A stretch of DNA of 64,000 bases from Calamus simplicifolius. Its lineage: Eukaryota; Streptophyta; Magnoliopsida; Arecales; Arecaceae. The notes below the pieces were generated by a model. The model searched no databases, was not told the DNA's origin, and worked only from the letters and a program-made list of their open reading frames with translations. The stretch spans positions 1 through 64,000 of the forward strand of contig UESW01004830.1 of assembly GCA_900491605.1 (NCBI GenBank). The letters are read 5' to 3'. A program made the translations under genes and the position numbers. Shown here piece after piece: positions 31,654-43,024 of the stretch (position 1 is its first letter; every line of letters starts with the position of its first letter).

Positions 31654-33390
31654 TTAAACTTTATGTTTAGGTACCCAAGCTTTCTTGGGTCCTTCATGGT
31701 TAGTAGCAATAAAAATTGTTCCTTTCGGAACCCAAATTTTCTTTCCTTTAGTGTTTAATTTTTCATTATTACTTATTGTTTTGCACTCAAAGGATTTATG
31801 TCCTTTTTGATTACATTTAAAACAAGTAATATTACTTTGGTTAGCTTTTACAAAAATATTTTTCAATGATTTTTGTTTTCTAAGTATGTTATACCCTAAA
31901 CCTGCTTTGTCAAAAACTGCTTTTTGACTATCTAAAATCATATTTAGTTTAGTTGAGCTTAGAGTAAATTTCTCAACAATGTCTTTATACTTTTTAACAT
32001 CTTTCTTTAGAAAATCATTTTCATTAGAGATTGATTCTTTTTCTTTAATTAGATTTTCATTTTCAGATTTTATCAAATCAATCTTATGAACACAATCATT
32101 CTTTTCATTAAGAAGTGTTTCCATTTTATCTTTTAAATCTTTAACTACAAGATTTAACTCATTTTTCTCATTAATTAAATTTAAGTTTTCAGTTTTCAAA
32201 GATTTGTGTTTCTTTTTCAAAGCCTTGAAATCAATCATCAATTCATTAAATGCTTCAAACATTTCATCAAAAGTAAATTCATCATCGGGGGTTTCGGTAC
32301 TTACCTCTTCGTTGTCGTCCGCCATGAAGCAAACATTTGCAACTTCTTTTTGTTCTTCTTCTTCGAAAGAAGACTCTTCACTATCAGTCCAAGTTGCCAT
32401 GTAGGCCTTTTTCTTTTTCTTATAGGCCTTCTTAAGTAAAGGACAGTCATATCTAAAATGCCCTGGCTTTTTACATTCATAACATACTAAGGGCTCTTTC
32501 TCTTTGTCCTTGTCCTTTTCCTTTTTCTTATCCTTTTCTTTTTCTCCTTCCATTTTTGATACAAATCTCTTCTTGTGGAAGGGCCTCCTTCTTTGCATAA
32601 ACTTCTTGAATTTCCTTGCAAGGAGGGCTGTCTCATCATCATCATCCTCTTCATCATCGCTGCTGCTATCTTCAACTTTTGCAGCCTTGAGGGCGATGGT
32701 CTTCTTCTTTCTTGACTCATCCTCATTGACATGTTGTTTAACTTGAAGCTCATGAGTCATTAGCGAACCAAGAAGCTCTTCCAATGGTAGGATGTTCAGA
32801 TCTTTAGCTTCTTGTATGGCTGTCACCTTGACTTCCCAAGTCCTTGGAAGTGACCTAAGAATTTTGCGAACAAGCTCAGAGTTAGTATATACTTTTCCAA
32901 GACTTTTCAAACCATTCACAATATCAGTGAATCTAGTGAACATGCATGTGATGGTTTCATTTTGTTCCATGGTAAATAATTCATATTTATGAACCAAAAT
33001 ATTTATCTTTGATTCTTTTACTTGGTTTGTTCCTTCATGTGTTATTTCCAACCTATCCCAAATTTCTTTTGCGGAATTACATGTTGAGATTCGGTTGAAT
33101 TCATTAGAATCTAAGGAACAATACAAAATGTTAATGGCTTTAGCATTTAATTGTGTCAATCTCCTATCATTATCATTCCAATCCCTTTCGGGCTTAGGAA
33201 CAATAGTGCCATCAACTACGTGTGTGGGTGTACTAGGTCCATTCATTATTACTCCCCACAATTCATAGTCAGAAGCTTGAATGAATATTCTCATTCTAGC
33301 TTTCCAATATGAATAGTTGGTTCCATTAAATAAAGGAGGTCTATTCGTAGAATGACCTTCAGCAAAACATGAACCACTTTGTGTTGCCAT
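31654..33390 (-). CDS. Copia-A gag (open frame)
   Basis: A 578-residue open frame. Residues 15-200 carry the copia gag pattern (PPLFNGTNYSYWKARM, IWDRLEITHEGT). Then come an acidic and Lys-rich stretch, knuckle CYECKKPGHFRYDC, a long predicted coiled coil, and a second knuckle CFKCNQKGHKSFEC near the end. It forms the element's virus-like capsid and binds its RNA. The frame ends at a stop before the protease. Copia gag and pol are usually one frame, so this stop may be either natural or damage. Confidence 0.85.
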   Translation of the reverse strand: MATQSGSCFAEGHSTNRPPLFNGTNYSYWKARMRIFIQASDYELWGVIMNGPSTPTHVVDGTIVPKPERDWNDNDRRLTQLNAKAINILYCSLDSNEFNRISTCNSAKEIWDRLEITHEGTNQVKESKINILVHKYELFTMEQNETITCMFTRFTDIVNGLKSLGKVYTNSELVRKILRSLPRTWEVKVTAIQEAKDLNILPLEELLGSLMTHELQVKQHVNEDESRKKKTIALKAAKVEDSSSDDEEDDDDETALLARKFKKFMQRRRPFHKKRFVSKMEGEKEKDKKKEKDKDKEKEPLVCYECKKPGHFRYDCPLLKKAYKKKKKAYMATWTDSEESSFEEEEQKEVANVCFMADDNEEVSTETPDDEFTFDEMFEAFNELMIDFKALKKKHKSLKTENLNLINEKNELNLVVKDLKDKMETLLNEKNDCVHKIDLIKSENENLIKEKESISNENDFLKKDVKKYKDIVEKFTLSSTKLNMILDSQKAVFDKAGLGYNILRKQKSLKNIFVKANQSNITCFKCNQKGHKSFECKTISNNEKLNTKGKKIWVPKGTIFIATNHEGPKKAWVPKHKV

Positions 33391-33438
33391 AAGGATCTTT
33401 AGCCCTTGATCGTGAGATCAAATTCTAAATGAGCATTT

Positions 33439-33450
33439 GCTCTGATACCA
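33439..33450 (-). other. Copia-A primer binding site (initiator Met tRNA)
   Basis: Minus-strand TGGTATCAGAGC, complementary to the plant initiator-Met tRNA 3' end, two bases inside the LTR end. Confidence 0.85.
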
Positions 33451-33452
33451 AT

Positions 33453-35201
33453 TGTTGGCCCAGATGGCAACCCAAGAGGAGGGGGGGGTGAATTGGGTTA
33501 TTAAAAATTTAAGACTTTTTGAAATGTTTTAAACAAATTAACTCAAGATGTGCAAGTGAGAGATATTTACTTATAAGCAATGCACAAACAGAAATATAAG
33601 AGAGATAGAGTGAGAGACAAATGAGCACGGTAAACACAAGGTTTTATAGTGGTTCGGTGCAATCCACACCTACGTCCACTCCCAAGATTCACTTGGGTCC
33701 ACACTATAATCTCCCTAGATTACAGCCGAGTTGTTTTACAAGCTCACAACTCAAACTTGTTGTTTTTCCGGGATCACAACGAACCCAGCCGGTTTTTCAC
33801 GGGCTCACCAGCACAAAACCCAAACCATTGTTTTTAACGGGATCACAACGAACCCAAAACGTAAGCTATCCCAAGCTTACAACAAGGTACAACTATCTCC
33901 ACTGATTCAATCCACTGATTGAATCAGTACACAAGAAAGTAAATCAGAGTTTAGATACAAGCAGCTCCTCTTGAGCAGAATAATCAAAATAAAAACTTAG
34001 GTTTAGAAAAGCCTGATTAAATAAGCTTGAATGCAGGCTTGGCTTCTTTGCTTCTCTTCTCCAACTCCTTTGAAGTGTGAAATCAGGTCTCAGCACAGAT
34101 TCTCCTAGCTTTGGGGATTTTGGACGTTGGTTGAAGCTTTTCTTCTTTTTCTTCTAGGTTGGAAGATCGTGATTTTGCTCTTGGTTGCTTTGGGATCTCC
34201 TCTTGAACTTTTGTTGATTGTAGCTCTGGAGCACACAAATCTCTCTCTTTGATTTCACTTCTTTTGAATCTCTTTTCTTGACTCAAATGATTTTTCCAAT
34301 GAAGCTCTGTTTTTCCCTCTTTTTGAAAGATTTTCTTTTCTCTCTTTTTCACAACTCTATTGTTCTTTTTGATTTGAAAAGAGATCCTCTATTTATAGAT
34401 TCTGCAAAAATATATCCATTAGAAACACAGAAATATAGCCGTTATTTGAAAATATTACCGTTGGAGTGACGTGTCATCGTGAAAAATCACGCCCAGAATT
34501 TCGCGGAGTCGACTCGAGCACTGTGGGAGTCGGCTCGAAGTCGATTACTAAAAATAGAAACATTTTAAACGTTAGAGGGTCGACTCGCGAAGAACCAAAG
34601 TGTCGGCTCCCAACAGTCGGGAGTCGACTCGAAGAAAATGGGGAGTCGACTCGAGAAGTGCTCAAAAAACATGCTTTCTGTTGTTTGAGCAGAGTCGGCT
34701 CGCACAGACAGGAGTCGGCTCGCACAGAGTCAGGGGTCGACTCTTGAAATCCAAGGGTCGACTCGAGAAAATCAGAAATCTCTATTACTTACTGGAGTCG
34801 ACTCTGAAACTCTAGAGTCGGCTCCGGAACGTATCAAAAATCAGAAATATTCTTGATTGACTTTGAAATTCGTCCCAGAATAATTTTAAATGATATTTTG
34901 ACTTGAATACAATAAATATGACATTAAGCATGAATTCAAGACATGTTTCAAAAAATCATTGATTAAAATATAACATGTAAAAATTCCTTTTTGAAATCTT
35001 AAATATAGAGCTTGAAACTTCTTTTTCAAATTGATTCAAAACTCAGTGAATTTAAACATTGAGAGTCCATTGCTTTCATTTTGAAAAAGCTCAAGGTTTT
35101 TGATTAATAAACTCATTATTACCTTTAAAATACTCATGGCTTTTGAAAATCATCAAAATCAATAAAGTTGGGGTAATTACAATCTCCCAAATTTCTCAAC
35201 A
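33453..35201 (-). repeat. Copia-A 5' LTR
   Basis: Begins TGTTGG and ends TCAACA on the plus strand, 1,749 bp, next to the primer site. On the minus strand a TATAAATA box is at 34390-34397, placing U3 to its right. A minisatellite of GTCGACTCG and GTCGGCTC boxes fills 34494-34830 in U3. The partner LTR is not in the window. Confidence 0.8.
34494..34830. repeat. GTCGACTCG / GTCGGCTC minisatellite in copia-A U3
   Basis: About ten boxes alternating GTCGACTC and GTCGGCTC at 20-50 bp intervals. The CG-rich boxes stand out from the AT-rich LTR. The same vocabulary occurs at 28145-28345. Confidence 0.8.
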
Positions 35202-37125
35202 TGTCTTAATGTTTTCTGAATAGGTGTCATAGGTTTTCAACTAGGGTGTCGTAGATTCACAACTAGGGTGTCGTAGGTTCACAACCTTCTTAAATTATGA
35301 ATGGGTGTCATAGGTTTACAAATGGGGTGTCGTATTTTTTTATAGCTTATATCAGAATTTTTTTTTGGTGTTGTAATGCTTTGTCTTAATGTTTTTTGAA
35401 TGGGTGTCGTAGGTTTTCAACTAGAGTGTCATAGGTTTTCAACTAGGGCATCGTAGGTTCACAACTAGGGTGTCGTAGGTTCAAAAAAAATTATGACACC
35501 TCAGTTATAAACTTACGACATCCTAATTGAAAACCTACGACACCCATTCAAAAAACATTAAGACAAAGTATTACAACACCATAAAAAATTCTGATATAAG
35601 CTTAAAAAAAATACGACACCCCATTTGTAAACTTATGACACCCATTTATAATTTAAGAAGGTTGTAAACCTACGACACCCTAGTTGTGAACCTACGACAC
35701 ACTAGTTGAAAACCTACGACACCCATTCAGAAAACGTTAAGACAAAGCATTACAACACCACAAAAAAATTTTGATATAAGCTAAAAAAAAATACGACACC
35801 CCATTTGTAAACCTATGACACCCATTCATAATTTAAGAAGGTTGTGAACCTACGACATCCTAGTTGTGAACCTACGACACCCTAGTTGAATACCTATGAC
35901 ATCCATTCAGAAAATGTTAAGACAAAGCATTACAGCATCCCAAAAAATTTTGTATATAGGCTCAAAAAAAATTGCGACACCTCAGTTGTGAACCTATGAC
36001 ACCCAATCAGAAAACGTTAAGACAAAGCATTACAGCATCCCAAAAAATTTTGTACATAGGCTCAAAAAAAATTATGACACCCTAGTTGTGAACCTACGAC
36101 ACCCTAGTTGAAAACCTATAACACCCATTCAGATAACGTTAAGACAAAGCATTACAACACAATAAAAAAATTTCTGATATAAGCTAAAAAAAATACGACA
36201 CCCCATTTGTAAACCTATGACACCCATTCATAATTTAAGAAGGTTGTGAACCTACGACACCCTAGTTGTGAACCTACGACACCCTAGTTGAAAACCTATG
36301 ACACCCATTCAGAAAACGTTAAGACAAAGCATTACAGCATCCCAAAAAATTTTGTATATAGGCTCAAAAAAAATTACGACACCTCAGTTGTAAACTTACG
36401 ACATCCTAATTGAAAACCTATGACACTCATTCAAAAAATGTTAAGACAAAGCATTACAACACCACAAAAATAATTCTGATATAAGCTAAAAAAAAAAATA
36501 CGACACCCCATTTGTAAACCTATGATACCCATTTATAATTTAAGAAGGTTGTGAACCTACGACACCCTAGTTGAAAACCTACGACACCCATTCAGAAAAC
36601 GTTAAGACAAAGCATTACAATACCACAAAAAAATTCTGATATAAGCTAAAAAAATACGACACCCCATTTATAAACCTATGACACCCATTCATAATTTAAG
36701 AAGGTTGTGAACCTACGACACCCTAGTTGTGAACCTACGACACCCTAGTTGAATACCTATGACACCCATTCAGAAAACGTTAAGACAAAGCATTACAACA
36801 TCCCAAAAAATTTTGTATATAGGCTCAAAAAAAAATTACGACACCTCAGCTGTGAACCTACGACACCCATTCAAAAAACATTAAGACAAAGTATTACAGC
36901 ATCCCAAAAAAATTTGTATGTAGGCTCAAAAAAAATTACGATACCCTAGTTGTAAACCTACGACACCCTAGTTGAAAACCTACGACACCCATTCAGAAAA
37001 CGTTAAGACAAAGCATTACAACACCACAAAAAAATTCTGATATAAGCTAAAAAAAATACGACACCCCATTTGTAAACCTATGACACCCATTCATAATTTA
37101 AGAGGGTTGTGAACCTACGACACCC
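35202..37125. repeat. Inverted and tandem array of TACGACACCC units
   Basis: From 35202 to about 35485 the units read GGGTGTCGTAGG. From about 35490 to 37125 they read CCTACGACACCC, so the array is inverted about 35485. The landmark CAAAGCATTACA occurs near 35562, 35744, 35925, 36023, 36146, 36326, 36445, 36607, 36786, 36887 and 37010, with spacings of about 100, 120 and 180 bp. Two sub-unit types alternate (ATTCTGATATAAGCT and TTTTGTATATAGGCTC). It has no coding capacity. It resembles subterminal arms of a DNA transposon more than a centromeric satellite (inference). Confidence 0.85.
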
Positions 37126-37318
37126 TAATTGTCATCGGCACCGAACCCCTTCCATCAAGGTACGCTAAGGCGGTGATGCTGGTCCAAACTAATACCCTCA
37201 TGCAGACCTACTTCTATCCGTCATCTTATCTGATAGGAGATCCTGGAAGCCATCGTCAAGCTCATGAACCACAACCTCAACCCCAGACTCCCGCTCTGCG
37301 GCACCATCATCCACAGGA
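37126..37318 (+). pseudogene. Phenylalanine ammonia-lyase (PAL) gene fragment
   Basis: Plus strand, about 62 codons in two frames. The first reads GTEPLPSRYAKAVMLVQTNT then LMQ. After a frame change near 37235 comes EILEAIVKLMNHNLNPRLPL then CGTI. Both correspond in order and spacing to the PAL segment (GTE, MLVRINTLLQ, EILEAI..L.N, LPLRGTI) just upstream of the catalytic Ala-Ser-Gly. Similarity stops right before that tripeptide. PAL makes cinnamate from phenylalanine; this fragment cannot. It is wedged between the satellite array and copia-B. Divergence is substantial, so identification is good but not absolute. Confidence 0.7.
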
Positions 37319-37332
37319 AAAATATTTTACAA

Positions 37333-38934
37333 TCAGAAAGAGTTTTTTATCAGCAAAATCCAAATAAGATGACGGGTTGAAGTAGGCTGGAGTGAAAGGG
37401 CATTTTCGTCTGCATGCCAATGGTGAAAAGCTGAACGACTTTTAATGGATGTCACAATCAAAACATAACATTGTCTCCATGCTATCCCGTTCCATCCCGT
37501 CAGGCCACATGTGATCCATATAGACCAATAAGAAAGAACGGTGTAGCCCACGTTGGATTTATTGCACCGGAGGCAGTGTATAAAGACTTTTCCTAATTCC
37601 AATACATCCATAGCTCTATATGCACCATATTTCTTGACTTTGGTTTGTTTTCCTTTTATGCAATTATCACAAACATTAAAGTATGTGAAATCTATGGAAT
37701 CTAAAATTCTATCTGACACAAGTCGTTGAACTCTATTTCTAGATATGTGACCTAGCTGCTTGTGCCACAATGAACTTGAGTTTGCAATATCTAGTTTGCG
37801 TTTAGTACCTCTTGATTCCAAATTTAATGATTCACTATATGAGGCTACTGTATCAAGCAAATATAGATTGTCATAAGCAATAAGAGATCCAGTACCAACA
37901 ACATTAGAATTTAAAGACAACACAAACTGATTGTTTCCAAATGAACAAGAGTATCCAGATTTGTCCAAGTAAGAAACAAAAACCACATTCCGTCTAAAAG
38001 ATGGTATAATAAAAGTATCTTTTAAATTCAAATAATGACCAGAACTTAATAACAATCTAAAATGACCAACAACCTCCACTTGAACTGACTTGTCGTCGCC
38101 CACAAAAATGCTTTGTTCAGCATCACTTGGCTTTCAGCAGCTCAGGCAACCTTACATTGAAACAATGATGTTAGTAGTGGCACCGGAGTCTAACCACCAA
38201 GTATTTTTAGGTACTGAAGCTAAATTTACTTCAAAACAAACTAAAGTTAGGAACGTACCTTTCTTTGCCCTCCAGGCATGGTACTTGGAACATTCCTTCA
38301 TGTGTCTAGGTTTTCCACAAAAGAAGCAAAGATCAGCCTTATTTTGCTTCTTTTGGGCTGGATCCTTCATAGCCTCATTCTTAGATGATTCATGTTTCTT
38401 TCTTTTATTCTTGTCCTTGAAGGTGCTTGCCAAGTGGGCACTCTCAGTCCTTTCTTATATCAGTCTTTCTTCCTCTTGAACACAGTAAGAGATCAGTTCA
38501 TTCAATGACCATTTTTTCTTTTGGCTATTATAACTGATCTTGAATTGATTAAACTGTGCTGGAAGAGAAATTAGAACCAAATGCATAGGTAAGTCCTCAG
38601 ACATCTCGAGCTTGAGAGCCTTAAGTTTTGATGCAATGTTGGACATCTCCATAATATACTCTTGTACATTCCCCTTGCCTTTGTACTTCATGATGATTAA
38701 TCATTGTAGCAAAGTTCTAGTTTCAGCCTTATCGCTGTTTGCAAAGTGCTTTTCAATTTTAGTAAGGAAATCTTTGGCATCAGTAATCGCATCGGATACT
38801 GCACCCCTAAAAGCCTCAGGAATGCCCCTCTTTATGATCATCAGACTCATGCGGTTTGAACGATCCCACTTCTCGTAGTGCCTCCTTTGATCAGAGGTAC
38901 TAGAGTCCAAAAGAGAAGGAGGTCACTCCTCCCT
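37333..38934 (-). pseudogene. Copia-B gag-protease-integrase remnant
   Basis: Fragments in order: gag (MIIKRGIPEAFRGAV; MHLVLISLPAQFNQFKISYN), knuckle CFFCGKPRHMKEC (about 38330), protease WWLDSGATTNI (about 38180), and GAG-pre-integrase SLWHKQLGHISRNRV with the CDNCIKGKQ zinc ligands (about 37660). Frame changes occur near 38700, 38450 and 38130. The catalytic integrase core is corrupted. A non-functional relic. Confidence 0.85.
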
Positions 38935-39514
38935 TAACGCAAGGTCTAGATCCATGCACCACATAAATATACTCACATAAATATCCAAAAAACTAATCAT
39001 TAACAAATCCAAATAATGATAAAACCCATCTCAAGATACCAAGTGCAACCATTAATACTATGTCTTTGGGCAATAATATTAATTGCTAGCGGTACCTTAT
39101 TGTAATAATCAAACACTAACAATAATTAATGTATGTTAAATAATAAACTCATCTTTGGATTAATTTATTATTCACATGTACAATCTTATAAATGTCACAT
39201 GCTTACCATCACAGGAATGTATGCAATCCGGCTAAGTATCAACCTTCCTTTGAATCGGTTAATACTTGCATGAATACACATGCACACAACATTTAACATT
39301 TCTCTTGAGTTATCTACACAAGAGAGGCCACTTTGGTGACTTCTTGTTTCAATTGGCTCATTTAAAATGTTAAACAATATGCATCACATATTAAACCATA
39401 GTTATTATTTGAATTTTGAAAAGCTTGAATTTTGAAACTTTAATTTCTTGAAACTTGCAATCTAAATTAGAAAACAATTAGTTTCAAAGTCTCTAATGTG
39501 ATGCACAAATTAAC

Positions 39515-39600
39515 CTGGAATAATGGTTAGGGCTTTGGATTGAAACCAAAAGGTTCTAGATTTGATTCTCGTGAGCACCTTCCTATTTCTTTTTTTTTCT
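39515..39600 (+). repeat. tRNA-like (SINE-type) segment in copia-B leader
   Basis: GGTTAGGGCTTTGG resembles an A box and GGTTCTAGATTTGATTCTCG resembles a B box, 20 bases apart, followed by a T-rich run. No cloverleaf with a CCA-compatible acceptor stem can be drawn with confidence. It could be a SINE head or tRNA pseudogene. Confidence 0.3.
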
Positions 39601-39695
39601 TTAATGGATAAATACCCTTTTCAATGGATAAATACCAAAAAATCCTTTTAACAGCAAAGCACGCATGATCGTATCACACATGAACAGATATGGAA

Positions 39696-39708
39696 GGCTC
39701 TGATACCA
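39696..39708 (-). other. Copia-B primer binding site
   Basis: Minus-strand TGGTATCAGAGCC, a full match to the initiator-Met tRNA 3' end, two bases from the LTR. Confidence 0.9.
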
Positions 39709-39710
39709 CT

Positions 39711-40130
39711 TGATGGAAAATAACCATTCTAGATTCCATATTATTCATGTATGAAAAAACAAAGATAACAAAGAGGAAGCGTACCTGGATCCATAAGTCT
39801 TGATGGCTATGGGTTGTGATCTTCCAAAGAGACCCCTCATTCATAGATTTTCACTGTATTACTCTTTGATGGGGATAAAAGAATACGAAACCTCTTCTGC
39901 GACTCTACGTCTCCTTGAATCATAACCCCCCTTTAAATAGACTAATTTCTAATTTGGCCCCTCATCAAATTAAAAATAGCTTATAGGTATCTATACAATG
40001 ATTTTTCATGATAATTATGCCCTTAGCCACTTTATACCAAATTGATCAATTTCTTGGCTAATCAAATAATGGCATAACATATTTGTCATGACATGTGTGG
40101 CCCCCAAAAAATTGTTTAAAATTTCTAACA
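39711..40130 (-). repeat. Copia-B 5' LTR
   Basis: 420 bp, TGATGG...TCTAACA on the plus strand. A TTTAAATAG TATA-like box lies near 39930. Only one LTR is present. Confidence 0.75.
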
Positions 40131-41965
40131 TGCACGCCCTCTTTAGGATAATGTTGAAGCTAGCTCAGCCCTAGAAAAACATAAGATGCTTTCTAATTGA
40201 GAAATAGGAATGGTAATGAATTAGAATGGAGTTAGGTTCTGCCTACCTCATCCTTAGCTCTGACTTTCCATATCCTACTATCTTTATTTCTACCTTAGGC
40301 TTTGTTTGGATTTTTAGAGGGAAAGGAAAGGAGAGTAAAAAGAAGAAAAGGAATGGAAAGGGAAAGAAGGAAAAGGAAAGGTTGTTCTTCTTAAGAAAAA
40401 GAAAGGTAATATCAATTATCTTGTTTGGATAGAGAAGAAAGAAAAGAAAGGAAAGAGTTATGTGACAATTATACCCTTCCAAAATAGGGAATGAAATGTG
40501 AAAATGGAAGAATGAAGAATAGAAAATAAAGGGATATTTTGATATTCCATAAAAATATAACTTAAATATTTTTCCCTCCCTCAGCTTACCCTCGATTTGG
40601 GGATTAACAAATTTACCTTCGTTGAGTAAAAAGAAGGGAAACAGTTTACTCTTGTTCCCTTCCTCTTCTTTCTTTTACCTTCCTCCCAAACAAAGTAACT
40701 TATGACCTTTCTAATTTTTTTCGTTTTCCTCCCCTCCATTTCCTCCCAGCCAAACAGTCCCTTAAGTTTTGCTGGATAATAAGTTTAGTCCTTATTCCCT
40801 AGCCTTGTTGCTGATTCGTTGTTGCCTGTTAAGGATAAAAATATAATTTATGCATAGATTTGGGATGGGTTTGAGTTGGATTTCGGGACAGTGAATATAT
40901 ATACCATCATCTTGGTTCTAACAGCAAAGGTTTTAGTCTTTCCTGAAATTTGTCCTTAACCTAGCCAAAGTTTAAAGTCTCTAAGTGGAGTGGGTTCGGC
41001 TGGAGGAAAATTGCCATCTCCACTGAAAGTTGTATTATATCAATTCAATAATACAAATAAAAATTAAATTATATATTAATAAAAAATTCTTTTTATGATA
41101 AGAGTTCAAATCTACCATTCTATCTAAATGAGTCATATATTAGTAACTTTTATAATCTTTAGAATATCAGATTTTTTGGGTATCCAATTTTTTAAACCTA
41201 AATCCGAACCGATTTAAATGAGGTTTTAAAATTTCAAAACCAAATCGAATTCAAATTTTTACTATACCTTTTTTTTCTTAATTCAACATGTTTTAGACCT
41301 GCAAAAGTCAATGCGTTACTAGTTACTATCTCTAGAAGCAAACCAACTTACACACATGAGCTTTAACCAACCATATGGTTTGTGGCCAAATATTGGAACA
41401 CTTGCCCTTTAGCATGCTTAACTTGACATCTACTTAAGATCAAGGATGCTTCATTAATTTTCTTATAGGATGCTTCGTTTTGGTGAGATGACATCTCATC
41501 ACCATAAAAATGCTGCGTGCATTTTTATATGAACTAGCATAATCATTCTTTTAAAAATCTAAATTAATTGAATATCATATTAATGAAGCAATTTTGTGTA
41601 GAACTATTATAATTTGTGACCATCATTTGTATTATTGGGCCATATCTTAGAGCATTATGGGCTTATATTAAATGTAGACCTTGCGAATAAGTGGCTCATT
41701 ATGGATAGGATTTAATTGCTATAAGGAGAGATTCCTAACTTTATCTTACAAATATTACGGTAGATCCATTGGGTGTAATACCTTCGGTGATTGTACGATA
41801 AAGAAGTCTTCTCTCCTACCACATACATGCATAAAACTCTGATGGGGTTCTGCATTGCTAAGGAGCCATGGATTCTGAGATGAATCTAAATATGAATTAT
41901 TTTATATTGATATGTATATATGTTTATGATGTTAAGATATCGATTGTGTTTTGGGCATCTGAAAT
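40131..41965. repeat. Rearranged spacer duplication (blocks from 17850-18240 and 12180-12714) carrying a MITE
   Basis: 40165-40985 aligns with 17850-18240 and 41035-41636 with 12180-12714, both on the same strand but joined in the opposite order. The remainder to 41965 is AT-rich without a gene. Divergence is high compared with the GT77 pair. Confidence 0.75.
40298..40761. mobile_element. Tourist-like MITE with TTA target duplication
   Basis: 464 bp with imperfect terminal inverted repeats (GGCTTTGTTTGG and CCAAACAGTCCC), flanked by TTA at 40295-40297 and 40762-40764. That is the PIF/Harbinger signature. The interior is purine-rich (GGAAAGG). The paralogous block near 17975 lacks the insertion, giving an approximate empty site. 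Confidence 0.75.
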
Positions 41966-42453
41966 CTAGATTTCCATGATGGGCATGAACATTTGATGCG
42001 GTTTTAAATGCCTTCCACTAGGCTTGAAGATGGCTCTCAGATCAGTGTCCTTGGCTTTCAAGCCGAAGCAACAAGTAGCATGCATTGATATCACTTTTCT
42101 GAAATCCTTGCAGTCATAATCGAATCCCTCTACTTTCATAAATTCATAGTAGGATGCAGCAAAACACGGCATGTCTAAGAATCTCACTTTCATGTCCAAC
42201 CGCCTGAAAACACCCTGAGATTTCATACGACTCTTTCGTTTATGTTTATGCCTGCATATTTCTTCCTTGCTGCATACCATTCATCAACTAGTGAGATAGT
42301 TCTCTCTTTTCATAGCTCTGTTACTTGAGCCAATGAAGAAGAAGCCAGCATTGATTAAGTTGGATTTCACTGAATGGTTGGTCGTTGTTGCATGTCGTCT
42401 TCGTCCTGGCTCAACTTGCCCAATGGATTTCTTAGCCATGTTACATCCATATC
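41966..42453 (-). pseudogene. GT77 exon 3 fragment
   Basis: Starts after an AG acceptor with DMDVTWLRNPLGKL (42453), broken by stops near 42368 and 42290. It then recovers MKVRFLDMPCFAASYYEF, DFRKVISMHATCCFGLK and the C-terminus to 41966. It keeps the D-x-D motif but lacks about 60 alignable residues of frame. It is diverged from copies A and B, so an older duplicate. No exons 1-2 are found nearby to the right. Confidence 0.75.
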
Positions 42454-43024
42454 CTACTCTTTTTTTTTTTTTAATTAAGAAAAAAACGTTAGTTGTATGA
42501 GAGCAAGAAGAATATGATTTAGAGTAATAACTAGCGAATCAGTTATTTCTAGTGAATTTATAAACTCCAATTCTCAAGCTATAAGAAAAGATCTTGACCC
42601 ATGTTCGCTCTACATCTATCCCTTAATTATTAATTGACACTGTAATAAGTATTTTATGCAAATTGGGGTTCCTATCGAGCCAATAGGGCATAAATTGTTT
42701 CATATTTTATTGAAGCCAAATTGTAGAATTTAGAGTGTAGATTGTGAAATGATAATAAAAATCATGAGTCCCACTTATAGAACATGTGGCTGATCAAGCC
42801 ACATCTGAGTTAACGGCCAAGATATGCTAATGGAGCTATAAACCGACAGGCTGCGAGAGTCATTTGCCGGGGTTCAATGCATCAAATTCAACGTTGACAT
42901 CGACTCCGGCATCGGCCTCGACCTTCCATGCTGACATCGACTCCAGCATCGGCCTCGGCCTTCCACGCCTTCCATCGACTCCAACCTCGGCCTCCGACTC
43001 CAGCATTGACCTCGGTCTCGGCAC
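42454..43024. other. Spacer with 36-bp-type minisatellite
   Basis: AT-rich to 42860. At about 42895-43020 are four imperfect repeats of ATCGACTCC.GCATCGGCCTC type. CACTA-2 begins at its right edge; the sequence beyond the element's other end (ATCGGCTTCGGCCTCC) is similar in style. Confidence 0.6.

Larger units (their letters stand above)
27570..35201 (-). mobile_element. Copia-A, Ty1/copia retrotransposon lacking its 3' LTR
   Basis: Minus-strand order: LTR (33453-35201), primer site, gag, protease, integrase, reverse transcriptase, RNase H, spacer, extra ORF. Integrase before reverse transcriptase makes it copia. The long gag with two CCHC knuckles and coiled coil, the long LTR and the third ORF suggest the SIRE/Maximus lineage (inference). 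The 3' LTR is missing and the element breaks at the hairpin array. The five bases after the LTR are TGTCT, but no partner can be checked. Confidence 0.85.
37319..40130 (-). mobile_element. Copia-B, truncated Ty1/copia element
   Basis: Minus strand: 5' LTR (39711-40130), primer site, gag, protease, partial integrase. It stops in the integrase near 37330, where the PAL fragment begins, so most of pol and the 3' LTR are missing. Five bases after the LTR read TGCAC; the partner is absent. Confidence 0.85.

Noticed and set aside
35500..37125. Possible CRISPR-like array
   Set aside because: Repeats are long, variable and partly inverted, spacers are repeats themselves, and the context is a plant nuclear genome.
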